Assembly (NCBI GenBank): GCA_018343915.1
Contig: JABRWF010000006.1
Span: forward strand, 2,604,001-2,668,000
Direction: 5' to 3'
Length of the DNA: 64,000 bases
Source: Agroathelia rolfsii
Taxonomy: Eukaryota; Basidiomycota; Agaricomycetes; Amylocorticiales; Amylocorticiaceae
The notes below the pieces were generated by a model that was not told the origin of the DNA, did not search any database, and saw only the letters and a program-made list of their open reading frames with translations. Position 1 is the stretch's first letter, and each line of letters begins with the position of its first letter. Position numbers and translations under genes: made by a program. Of this stretch, positions 25,119 to 35,440 are shown piece after piece.

Positions 25119-25123
25119 ACAGC

Positions 25124-25654
25124 CCTTTATGCCAAGATTTTTAGCCCAATAATTTAGCATATTTTATAACTTAGACCATCAGGAGATCAGTAATTACTCT
25201 TGCATGCATAATGGCATGGGAAATAGTCTTTAAGAACTCTTGAACTATACTGATTATAGCAAAAAGAAACATTCTTTTTTGGAAACATAACCCATTTCAG
25301 GTTTATTGTGGTGGTCCTTTACATTAGATTCAGGCCAAAAATGTTTAGTGTACATCCCCTATTACACATTAGAAACTTATGGTCTAACGCCTCCAAGATT
25401 TAGTCAAGGATGTTTAGACTACTATGGTAGATGTAACAAATACCAGCATAGATGACAGGATCCTTAGCAATCACAAGGATACCAATAGGAACAAAAAAAT
25501 AATGTAGCATTGTGTGAGTTGAAACAAGTGGTAAGATATAATTGCTTTGGCTAAAGAGGGTGACAGCATGGCAAAAGATGTCAAGGCTGGTGAAGAAGGT
25601 GCTCTAAGTCCTACTCTGTTTGCAGTAGAAGCCCTAAGGGAGGAGGAAGTAATT
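25124..25654. other. 3' flank of permease copy B
   Basis: Nothing is recognised apart from the likely 3' untranslated region of the permease, which ends at 25655. Confidence 0.5.
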
Positions 25655-28389
25655 TTAGTTGCTTTTGCTCTCTTCCTGCATATCTTCTTCATATGCAGAC
25701 GACCCATGGAGCTCAGAGTCAGACCCTGGCTGAGCAGTGTTAAATGTGCCAAAGACGTCTTTTTCATCGACTTCTTCCAGACCTTTCGGAGGCCATATAG
25801 TGTTCAAAGTGAGCCATAGGGAGCCACTGATGGAAAAGCCAAGTAGCCAGGACATGTAGTAAACGTGCCTAGGAGGGATAAAAAAATGGTGCTTCAGAAT
25901 ATCGCTCCACTTTTCTGACAATTGTGATGGGAACGTACATCCATGTCTCGCTGACTTGTACAGCCCCGGGAGTCACGGCGGCACAAAAACCAGGCATACT
26001 TGGCCATACGCCCTGATTGGTTTTTGTTAGTTGGGTGCATAATGAAAACGTGGTAAACTAGCATACCATGGCCCATGCAACCGGCGCTCGCCAATTAAGA
26101 CCATTAGTAAACCTAGGGAGATCATCATAGGCGTGCTAGTACTAAAAACCGCTGATGCTCACCAGTAATCGCTGCTTTCATTGGCTAGATATAGATGTGA
26201 CAGTTTTATCCTTCCACGGCGGATCACGTGGTATTCTACGACCATGATTCCCGTAAGGGGACCTAGAAAAACGGCATAACCAGATATAGCCGAGATAAAT
26301 GAGTTTGCTGTCTGTTTAAATCATTCAATCACCGATAAAATGAGAAAATTGGAAGCTTACGTTGAGTATCTTCCAAGGATTGATACATATACCAATAATG
26401 GCGATGATATAGGATCCACGGCGGATGTTTATGTACCTATTTTGTTGTAATGATCCGATTCAGTCCTCTATGCATGATAAGAGTGCAAAATTATACCGAC
26501 TTTGGCGCGAGTGCTGCCAGATCCATGCCACCGACGACACCACAAGCCACAATCTACAGAGTAAGCCATAGCAAACGATCAGCTATTTATTCCCATATAT
26601 TGATACATAGACGTCAAATAACTTACGTTTACACATAACTGCGCTAACAAAAACGCAGCAGAAGCAAAGAACACGGCGGCGCGAGCGCCTGGGCCGCCAT
26701 GTTTCTGTATTGCTTCAAGAAGATCGTATAATCGCCTATAGTACTAGGGATTTAAGTCTCCTGCAAAAACATAGAGTTTGGTCATGAACCCACCAGAGCA
26801 AAGGTTCATCGGGATAGAAACCGCGCGCGCAAGAAGTAGTGACAATACCCAGGATATTCGAGCCCAAGAGACAGATAGGGATTACAAACACCTGCCCCCA
26901 GATTTGATCCCCCGAGTTGACGGCGTAACGTGAGAAGTCTAAAACATAGTGGTTTGAATTCAGAGCTCGAGCTGTAAATGAGGGGGGAAAGGGGGGGGGG
27001 GGACTTTACCACTCTGGTACATGATACCGCCAGCCCAGCCACCAATCCCACTTGTGACCATGCGCATCATGATCCAACTCAGCTTGCTGCCTTGTAGCTT
27101 GTCAACCCCATAGATGTCTTCTGGATTTGTCCATAGTGGACCTGCGTTCCCCTGCTTGACGAGTGCCCATATGAAGATGGTTATTGCTGTGATTGAAACA
27201 ACGACAGATGCAAAGATGGCGGGAACGCGATATCTATTGAGATAGGCATGTGGATTGTATCAGGGGGCACGATGCCTTGAACCGATGAAGAATAGATAGA
27301 TGGACGCACTGTTCCGGTCTTAACAGGAACATTGGCAGGGAGATGATCCAGAAAATTATGAACGAGACTATTCGGATGTAATTCAACACAGAGAAGACTT
27401 GAAAGTTCAGAAGCCACTAACCAAATTCATTTGTTGTCATCCCCGCATTTGGGCCAAATGTATTTCTTAAGTTGTAGAAGCTCGCTGAGAAAAGACAGAT
27501 CATGTAAACCCAAAGTTGGTGCCGCAGTGGCTTGTTTTTTTGGACTCACGCCAGATCGACCCTATCAGAACTTTGACGAGCTGACCGCCGTACCATCCTA
27601 AAACTCCGTACCAGCAACAGGATAGAATGATCCGATTGCATACGACAAACCATGCACCTCGACTGTGAGAGAAAACGCCCATTTTAGAGTATGGGTTTCG
27701 ACGACGTTATCACCAGAAATTAGGACTAGAAATGCTGGCGACTTACACACCCCAGCCCGTGCGATTAAGCACGGCCTATGAGATTTGAACGTGAGTAAGG
27801 TCGAGAGCTGAATGATACGCAGACTCACGAATGGAATATGCCATTTTCCACCCCCCATACCATTTATAACGAGAAACAGGGTTATACTACACGATGGAGA
27901 GTCAGAATTCGATATAACCTATTGGGTATGCATGAAAATTACAAACATGATTGTGCTGATAGCATTAACTACAGAAAAGTATGCATTAACAGTGTCGCCG
28001 AGACCAACAAGAAGATTACTCACCTGCAATTGCCTGGCCAACTGTAAGGCCGACGGCCACTGTCGTGGGTTAGATACAACACAAGTCTAATCGAAATCAC
28101 GTGTCCCTCACATGCTGTAGAAGCGCCAGACCACTCCGCGATGTTGATGGCTGCAGGAGAATGAGTAATGTAGTCAAGGGCATATGAAGATGTCGGGGAC
28201 ACCAGTTGAAAGCCAAAAGAATAGAAAGATCTTCTTTGACCAAGTCCTCCGTGATGGGAGTAGAGGCAGAACATCAACATTCTGATACAACGATACATCT
28301 CCCGAAACCTTAACGCGAGTCAGATGAGCATTTCTTTCCATATCATCCATACATACCTGAAGTTTCTGGAGGAGTCCGCCTGGTGCCAT
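25655..28389 (-). CDS. NCS1-family nucleobase/allantoin-type permease, copy B
   Basis: This is a plasma-membrane proton symporter of the NCS1 (cytosine-purine-uracil-allantoin) family, with about 12 membrane helices expected. The chosen start is ATG 28387-28389 (MAPGGLLQ). Clear exons include 28203-28389 (PPxRRTW-type block), 28112-28150 (INIAEWSGAS), 28024-28059 (AVGLTVGQAIA), 27829-27886 (NGMGGGKWHIPF), the WYGGQLVKVLIG exon near 27550, the IFIWALVKQGNAGP exon near 27150, DFSRYA near 26930, GVVGGMDLAALAPK near 26510, and a C-terminal WPPKGLEEVDE segment to the stop 25655-25657. Introns are about 50-60 nt. No stop is seen where copy A has one. The junction at about 27886-27943 does not join in frame with plain GT-AG sites, so intactness is not proven. 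Substrate is unknown. Confidence 0.75.
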
Positions 28390-29057
28390 TGGTCTAGGAT
28401 GAGGTTTAGTGACAAGGCAAATCAGCTTACCAGTGGTGCAAACGTACTAATAGCGGCGATAACGCTCGGACTTCCGAAGTCCTATGCAAATCTTTTTTCT
28501 GGGCGTCCGCCTGAGTTACATGTAACAGGTTCCACTAATCTCATCAACTTCCCAGACTTCTTTTGTTTCGGGCTTCGTCGGCAAGAGTGTCGGTGATATT
28601 AAAAGAGGCGGATTTTTTGATCGCTTTCATGTGATGGCTTGCCCTGCACATTTGGGCGGACTTCAATATTGCAATTACATGTATAATATTACATACACGA
28701 ATTAAATATTCCACAAAACCTCTGCAAATTATGGGCACATCATGTACTTCGTACAAAACTCTGACCTTTTCAATTATCAGAACTGTACTACTTATAAGCA
28801 TACTTTAACAGCTAAACAACTTGAATCCCAGCTCTAATTTTGGTGCACCACATTCATAGATCGCTAAATTTCATTACGTCTTTTCAAAATACTGATAAGA
28901 TTTGTAGCAGGTAGCGAGGGCAGTTCCAAGAGTAGTTCAATCCATTTGTAGTGAGCGAGAGTTACGCTGGGGAATCTATTCATTTTGATGCGCTAGATAT
29001 AGCATAGGAGACTAAGATGGGCAGTGAGGAAATCACGTATGTGCCTTCGTGTCAAGC
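28390..29057. other. Upstream region of permease copy B
   Basis: I find no supported gene. A short frame on the minus strand near 28610 (MKAIKKSASFN) could be 5' untranslated or an upstream frame, but I cannot link it to the permease in frame. Confidence 0.4.
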
Positions 29058-29275
29058 GCTAGATATAATGCATGTGGGCATGAGCACCGCACGATTTCAA
29101 GCTCAAGGTGACGCTACAAATCCTTGCCCAAGGCCCCACCTAGTCACCTATGCGTTCATGCATATGGCTAGATATAATGCATGTGGGCATGAGCACCGCA
29201 CGATTTCAAGCTCAAGGTGACGCTACAAATCCTTGCCCAAGGCCCGACCTAGTCACCTATGCGTTCATGCATATG
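29058..29275 (+). repeat. 109-bp direct repeat, two tandem copies
   Basis: The unit starts GCTAGATATAATGCATGTGG and ends TTCATGCATATG. Copies are at 29058-29166 and 29167-29275, differing at a single visible base (CCCCACC/CCCGACC). The near identity points to a recent duplication. A partial relative, GCGCTAGATATAGC, lies at 28990. Reading frames inside it are a by-product of the repeat. Confidence 0.95.
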
Positions 29276-29661
29276 GATGCATACTCAATATCTTTTCTAT
29301 GCGACCATCATTTCGTGATTTCGTATTTATTTACCTTTGTCCAACCGTCATTTCTGAAGCAATAGACGAAAGCCAAACGGCATCATAATCTGATCTTTGC
29401 TCATCAAAGCCTGGACGACTCAGAGCGCTTGCTGATCAAGCTATCGGAATCACAAAGGGATGGTGATAAGCAGCAATAACACAGGCAATGTTCACTTATT
29501 CACTATCGGAATCATCATGACGAAGCCCATGGTTGCACAACATATTTTGTTTTACAAACACTTGGCAAGAGTCATCAGCCATGCCGCATGAGCGGAATTC
29601 TTGAGACTGCTTAGAAATGCGTACGTAGCGTCATGTGACCGCGTTTTCGGATGCTCATTAA
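29276..29661. other. Intergenic upstream of peroxiredoxin gene
   Basis: No gene is seen. Likely upstream regulatory DNA of the gene at 29755. Confidence 0.4.
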
Positions 29662-29669
29662 TTTATAAA
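29662..29669 (+). promoter_or_regulatory. TATA box of the peroxiredoxin gene
   Basis: TTTATAAA lies 86 bp upstream of the start codon, followed by a pyrimidine-rich leader (CTACCCCTCCGTCGC, CTCTCTCTTC) typical of strongly expressed fungal genes. Confidence 0.55.
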
Positions 29670-29754
29670 GCGCTCTCGCCACTTTACAGTTCCCGTTCTC
29701 ATTATCTTGACTACCCCTCCGTCGCTTCCCTCTCTCTTCTGACGACTCGACACT

Positions 29755-30565
29755 ATGGCCCCCATTATCCAGCGCCCCGCCCCTGCTTTCACAGCTCCTG
29801 CAGTTATTAATGGCCAGTTCCAGGATGTCTCCCTCTCTGATTTCCTCGGCCAATGGTACGCTCAATTATTTCGACTCTTCACTGGACTGGATAAATAAGA
29901 CCACTCAGGGTCATCCTTCTGTTCTACCCCATGTAAGTAACAGCTCCCTACTTGATTAATGTGCTACTTAAATAATTCTTTGCCTATAGGGACTTTACCT
30001 TTGTTTGCCCAACTGAAATCCTGGCTTTCAATGACAACCTTCCCGAGTTCAAGGCGCTCAACGTCCAGGTCCTCGGCGTTTCTACCGACTCTCAGTACTC
30101 ACACTTTGCATGGGCCTCTCAACCCCGCAAGGAGGGTGGCCTTGGCCCTGACCTTGCTCTTCCCCTCATCGCCGACAGGAGCATGAAAATTTCGCGCGAC
30201 TATGGCGTTCTTATCGAAGAAGAGGGCATTGCTCTCCGTGGTAGCTTCCTCATTGACCCTAAGGGCACTCTCCGTCAAATTACTGTCAACGATCTTCCTG
30301 TTGGTCGCTCCGTCGATGAGGCCATCCGCCTGGTCAAGGCTTTCCAGTTCACTGTAAGTCTTATTACCGCTAAGCCACAAGTGCATTTTTCCTCAAAATT
30401 TTCTATATCTAGGATGAACACGGCGAGGTCTGTCCTGCTAACTGGCAGGAGAATGGCAAGACGATCAAGGCTACTCCAGCGGAGAAGTTGGCGTACTTTG
30501 AATCCGTCGGCCACGCCAACGGTGCTGTCAATGGCACGTCCAACAAACGTCCTCGCGTCGACTAA
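29755..30565 (+). CDS. TSA1: Typical 2-Cys peroxiredoxin (thioredoxin peroxidase)
   Basis: It reduces hydrogen and organic peroxides with thioredoxin, in the cytosol. Four exons, 29755-29855, 29909-29932, 29990-30353 and 30413-30565, give exactly 213 residues. The second exon is only 24 nt. Peroxidatic Cys48 lies in FTFVCPTE and resolving Cys170 in EVCPANW, the positions of yeast Tsa1. GGLGP and a C-terminal segment containing YF, the two features linked to peroxide-sensitive eukaryotic enzymes, are both present. The tail extends past the usual end to SNKRPRVD, a basic patch that could act in nuclear targeting. All frames join without error, so the gene looks functional. Confidence 0.95.
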
Positions 30566-31166
30566 GATGATCCAAATCTCACACATTTTCATGTTTTCTT
30601 TCTTGGTCTCTTTCAGGCACTGTCGCTTAAGTGATTCCCTTTGACCGAGCTGTTGCGCCTCTCTGTGTCCTCCCTCATCCATCCACTCTTTGTCGCTGTC
30701 GTATCCGTCTCTCTCGCATTCCGTCCTCACCTAGATCCTCTCCTCCCTCCCCCCCTCCGTCTGAATTCTCCCTGTGGGTTTTTTGCCCCACACTCGAACG
30801 ATGATGGATAGATATTATAGAAGTGTTCGTGCCTGGTTTAGAGAGTGCCTGATAGACAAATAGAGATTCAAGAACTAACATAGAAAATGTACTGGTGATT
30901 TGTAAAAACAAAAACTCATGCCACATTGTATCTTGTGTCGATAAATCACATGTGCATAACTGTGCGCGTATTTTACTTGACAATGTACACGGCTATTCCT
31001 ATAGCGACGATCCCTGAGTCCGTTTGCCACGGCTTGTTTCAATCACTCCCTGAGAATTCTTCATTACGGGTATAGGATGCGTCGATATCGTGGCTCGACG
31101 GTGCCATGTGTCTTTGCGACGATCCTCGAAGACGTAAAACAAAAGTGACGACGCCTATCATAAAAT
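30566..31166. other. Convergent 3' flanks of TSA1 and TRM112
   Basis: This is untranslated and intergenic DNA between two genes that point at each other. It is pyrimidine-rich at 30655-30760. No further gene is seen. Confidence 0.55.
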
Positions 31167-31979
31167 TTAGGCGACTTCATCCTCAGCCAAGAGCTGTGCA
31201 GGGATGATAAGCTTATTTTCTCTTTCGAGAATGATCGGCATTTCGAACGAAAGCCGTAAGGTCCACACACCATGTTTGGTATTCCGTTGGAGATAGGATA
31301 GACGTGAGAGCATCCAGGGCAGATCATTTGCCCTTCTTCTACGTGGATCTGTGAGACAAGAGTCAAAGGTCAGTATTGATTCGGCGCTGGATGATGGATG
31401 AGAAATATGCAAGCTGTTAGGATTTAAGGTGGGGAAGATGAAATAGACTGAGCCATGTACTTGAATCTAGGCCTTGAAAGACGTTTTTTGGAGAGCGAAG
31501 GGGATGGTGATGTAGATGAAGGACATATGCGCTATTGCTCACCTCTAATAGGACATGGTGTAATTTTTGCAAGAAATCGTCAGAGATCATTTCGGGAGGC
31601 TCTTCAGGCAACGATGTATCTCCCAGCTAGAACCAGAATGTAGAATGAGCCTTTTTTCATTTGTAGGACAATTTTGGGATTAAGAAAAAAAATCTGATCC
31701 TTTGTCATGCAAACGTCATATTTGAGGGAAAAAGTGACTTGGAATCTTCCCTCTATTTCCCTGAAATAGATCGAAATAAGTACAATGTTTACTTACCTGT
31801 TTCGCAGCAGTGACCAACGCCTTCCATTCAATTTTTGGCATAAAGTTCCTTATGAAATCTGGATTGAAATCGGCTTCGCGAACTTCGATCTCCACATCTT
31901 TGAATGCTAATGGAAAGCAGTTTGTTGTGCAGCCCTTGGCATGGCATGCAAGAAGATTATGCGTGATTAGCCTGACCAT
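31167..31979 (-). CDS. TRM112: Trm112, activator subunit of tRNA/rRNA/eRF1 methyltransferases
   Basis: A small zinc-binding protein that stabilises several methyltransferases (in yeast Trm9, Trm11, Mtq2 and Bud23). Four exons on the minus strand, 31797-31979, 31543-31626, 31271-31348 and 31167-31193, all join in phase 0 and give 123 residues. It starts MVRLITHNLLACHAKGC and carries the second zinc pair in MICPGCSHVYPI, followed by the family's conserved GIPNMLL end. The last exon is 27 nt. Length and both zinc-site pairs are as usual for the family. The gene is divergent from RRP45, and start codons are 278 bp apart. Confidence 0.95.
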
Positions 31980-32257
31980 GATAGTTGCTGTTGTGTTGGC
32001 AGTCGTCGCTCAGTTGTCGAATAATTTCCGTCGTGTTGTCGCCGACCAGCGGGGTGATCAAGGTTGTTTGCGTTTGTGAAAGTGAAAAATCATGACAAAC
32101 AAGCATCCATGCCCTTATGTGTGCATGTCACACATCTTTCGCTTTTTCCGTCTCGGTCTCAGGCTTCTCCAGAATCTCTTCAATCCTCGCTCTACTAGCT
32201 TCTAAACTAGCGGCCTGCAACTAATAATACTGGAAGCAGCCACTCTGATTGTTCACT
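31980..32257. promoter_or_regulatory. Divergent promoter shared by TRM112 and RRP45
   Basis: The 278 bp between the two start codons must hold both promoters. No TATA box is obvious. Both genes serve RNA and ribosome maturation, so shared control is plausible, though that is inference. Confidence 0.6.
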
Positions 32258-33469
32258 ATGCGCCCACCTTCGCCATCAATACCAGAACGCGAGTTCTTGC
32301 TATCTGCACTCCAGGAATCCCTGCGCATAGATGGCCGTCAGATGCTGGAGAATCGCGCATTCTCGATCGAGTTTGGCTCAGAGCTCGGATGGGTGGAGTG
32401 TTCCCTAGGAAAGACAAAGTATGCAGGCGATTCCTTGTCTCGGCCATATACAATTTTTTTTTGAAAGTGCATGAATTCGCACTATTCCCTCACCATCACC
32501 ATTTTTTCTTTAGGGTCATAGCGCAGGTTGACGCGAAGATGGTCAAGCCCACGCCCGAACGCCCATTTGAGGGCATGCTCACTGTGCATTGCGAACTATC
32601 GCCTATGGCCTCATCTGATTACGAACCCGGTCGGTGAGTTAGGTGCGGATCTCTTTCGTGGATAAATATCGTATGTGTGATTGGACACCCAACACCAACG
32701 CCAACATCTACATGTGCAATTTTATTACTGCAGGCCCTCGGAGGAGGAGGTTGTCATCGTTCGCATGCTGGACAAGGTGTTGCGGAGGAGCGATGCGATT
32801 GATAAAGAGAGCTTGTGTATTCTTGCCGGGCAGAGGGTGAGTAAATATTGCTTCTTCTAGTTTCATTGGTTTTGTCTGTCTATCGGAGACTTAAGGGAGA
32901 CATAACGCATCAGGTATGGCACGTCAGAGTAACGATCCACTGCTTAGCAGACGCGGGCAACATGCTTGACTGTGCTTGTTTGGCAGGCATCATTGCTCTC
33001 AAGCATTTCCGTCGACCCGATGTCGAGGTCATCGGGGATGAAGTTACAGTGGTAGGGCACTTTCCTTGACTTTCTCAACGTCTCTGCTTATAACCTCTCT
33101 TTCCAAAAGCATTCACCAACTGAACGCGCACCGGTTCCACTGTCCTTACACCACATGCCGCTATGCTTTACGTTTGCATTCCTCATCCCACCGGCTACAT
33201 CATCATCCGCACCTCCCCCTGACACCATCTCCGTACTGGACCCGTCCTTGCTCGAGGGCAGGCTAGCCGCTGGAACACTTTCCATCGCACTCAACGCCCA
33301 ACGAGAGCTGTGCGTATTGCAGAAAATGGGCGGTGCGACGTTGGCTCCAGAGGAAGTGTCCAAATTGGTTGACGTCGCGGTTTTAAAGGCAAAAGAGCTG
33401 GATTCATTTATAGAGAGACGGCTTAAGGAAGATTGGGAGACGAGGAAAACAGTGGTTGAAGTGAGGTAG
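32258..33469 (+). CDS. RRP45: Exosome core subunit Rrp45 (RNase PH fold)
   Basis: It is one of six RNase PH-like subunits forming the ring of the RNA exosome (3'-to-5' RNA decay and rRNA processing), catalytically inactive in eukaryotes. Five exons, 32258-32418, 32514-32633, 32734-32836, 32914-33051 and 33110-33469, give 293 residues with all phases matching. The N-terminal block ESLRIDGRQMLENR is the Rrp45/EXOSC9 signature. It is followed by VIAQVDAKMVKPTPERPFEG, and then SEEEVVIVRMLDKVLRRSDAID and CLAGIIALKHFRRPDV. The C-terminal part (EVSKLVDVAVLKAKELDSFI) is helical. The protein ends soon after the RNase PH fold, as in yeast, without the long acidic tail of animal EXOSC9. Confidence 0.93.
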
Positions 33470-33688
33470 TAGGATATGTAATGTCGGGTGTGCTTGCGTT
33501 TTTTTTTTTCACAAAAAAAAGCCTCTGGGTATGCTCTGTACCAGTTGGAGTAGAATGTAATCAACTAGCGGCCTTCAAGATGGCAAGATGGGTTTGACAT
33601 TGTATCACAAATGCTAGGGAGACGTAAAGAAGTATGGATATACAAGGCTTGAATCAAGTCCGAGAGAGATATAAAACAGTCCGTCTTG

Positions 33689-34981
33689 CTAAGTCATGAA
33701 CCTGTCTTCAGCTGAAGCCGCAGTCATGATTTGTATAGGTAAAGTTCCTTGAGAGTGTCGTGTTCCATTGGTATGGGATTCGCCATTGATTTGTCGCCCG
33801 TATGAATCTTCAGCAGCAAGAACGCTCTGAGGGATGGGCACAGGGTCAATAAGCCAGTCTGCTTGTGATCTGCCAGGAAAGTTAGTACAAAGCCAGGACA
33901 TCTTGAGAGATGAAAAGAAAGGGATCAATCATACCCGAAATTGGCTCGGAGCATACGATCCAACATGGCTTCCTTGGCTTCCTTTTCTGCCGCCAATTCC
34001 CTCTCCGCCACCTTAAGTTCTTCAAGGAGAAGGTCGTGTTCGGAGATTGCATGTTGGTATTTCGCCTTTGTGAGAAGATATTTGACCATCGTCGGTGTTC
34101 GACGATGAATCAAGCCCGTCGCAGGGTCCCTTTTGCTCAGTAAATAGGGAGGGATACCATCCAAGTCATCTTCATCCTCCGCCGAATCCTCTTCAACCTG
34201 CATTCGCTCTTGTATGTGGTTTACAAAAGGCATCGGAAAAGTATCGGACACATCGGTATGGCCGTTTCTACCGTTGTTGGGGCTCGGGTTGGCTTGGGAC
34301 TCTGCATCTTGACGGTTACGCCTGCGGTTGCCGCCGCGTCCGCTGGCCGGTAGAGGGAGAGTCATGTTGTGTTGTTGTCGCATATGTTTGGCAAGAGCGT
34401 CGGAGCGAGTAAATGACTTGTCACATTCTATTGTGCACCGGTAGCAAAACGCAAATGAGTATTTGAAGTAAGGCCGAAAGAGCTGAGACATACCGGGTAT
34501 AGAGCATATACATGGCTTCTCGCCCGTGTGCGAACGGATGTGAGATATTAAGGCGTAGCGTGAAGTTTGGGCATAGCCACGCCTTGAACAAGTTGACCAT
34601 TCGCAAGTATAGTTGGACTTGTGCATGCCAATGTGCTCTGAGAAGATGATGCTTCATCTCGGATCTCCAGACGAGAGAGATAACTGCTAGGCAAAGTAGC
34701 CGCACCGTACCATTGTGTATGTGATCGATGAGAGTTGGCAGGTGCGTAAACACAATGCCACAGTCCTGCCATTGACAAGTGATGGAATCCAGACTTCTTA
34801 TATTTCCTCTCGCGCTGGCGGCGACGGGCTCGGGGCTGCCGCCGCGGGAGGCGGAGGGTGCATGAGATGCGTTTGTGCCTGTCGGTGGCTGGCTATATTC
34901 GTCCTCACTGGCGGATGAGGAGGAAGCAGGCGCAATACGGGGCGGTGGTGATGGAGAACGAGAGGAGATGGAATGGGCCAT
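33689..34981 (-). CDS. C2H2 zinc-finger protein, Iec1/YY1-like
   Basis: Four exons on the minus strand, 34711-34981, 34494-34637, 33935-34427 and 33689-33869, give 362 residues in frame. Residues 1-65 are Ser/Pro-rich and disordered. Three fingers follow: CQWQDC (Cys69, Cys74) ending DHIHNEHIG; CEWSTCSRRG...HIRSHTGEKP; and CSIPECDKSFTRSDALAKHMRQQH. The link KSNYTCEW between fingers 1 and 2 and the RSDALAKH finger resemble the YY1-like finger block of S. pombe Iec1, a subunit of the INO80 chromatin remodeller. After this come basic and acidic stretches and a coiled coil (LLLEELKVAERELAAEKEAK). It could instead be a free transcription factor. It converges on RRP45, with stops 219 bp apart. Confidence 0.85.
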
Positions 34982-35169
34982 GGTCAACCAGAGAAGAGGT
35001 GGTTGTGAATATTAGAGAATAGTACAGCGCTGCATCAGCATCCAAGCCACTAGCAAGGTCACGGTGATACTGTGATTGAGAACCAGTCGAGGTTCCTGGG
35101 GTAATTTCCGAGTCCATCAACAAAAGGAATAATACACGTCGTATTTATGCTTAGCTCTCAGTATGTAAG

Positions 35170-35254
35170 TCGGATATGGTGTAACGGCTAACATTGCCGC
35201 CTCTCATTTCAGAGTCTGTTCGCGGCAGCTCGGGGTTCGATTCCCCGTATCCGA
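35170..35254 (+). tRNA. tRNA-Glu (CTC) with a short intron
   Basis: The acceptor stem is a perfect TCGGATA/TATCCGA. The T arm is GGGGTTCGATTCCCC (B box). The anticodon stem GCCGC/GCGGC encloses CTCTCA, placing CTC in the anticodon and A at 37, followed by an intron of about 14-15 nt. It ends before a run of T. It seems intact. A decayed relative lies at 37862-37943. Confidence 0.9.
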
Positions 35255-35440
35255 ATATTTTTGCTTAGCTCCGTGACCCACGTTATTAGCTTCAAAACTG
35301 CACCAATCCTACTTGACGAAGAAAGATATCATCGAAAGCACGCCAATACAATGCAAGTACCGCAAAAAGTCCTGAATTCAATACACGTAGGTTTAGATGA
35401 TATCTACTAGTTTCGAATCACCAACTCCTAGGAAACCTGC

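Noticed and set aside
29017..29365. Two small related plus-strand frames
   Set aside because: Both are products of the 109-bp tandem repeat rather than genes.
33088..33564. 158-codon minus-strand frame
   Set aside because: Antisense to the last RRP45 exon, which has clear homology and matching splice phases.
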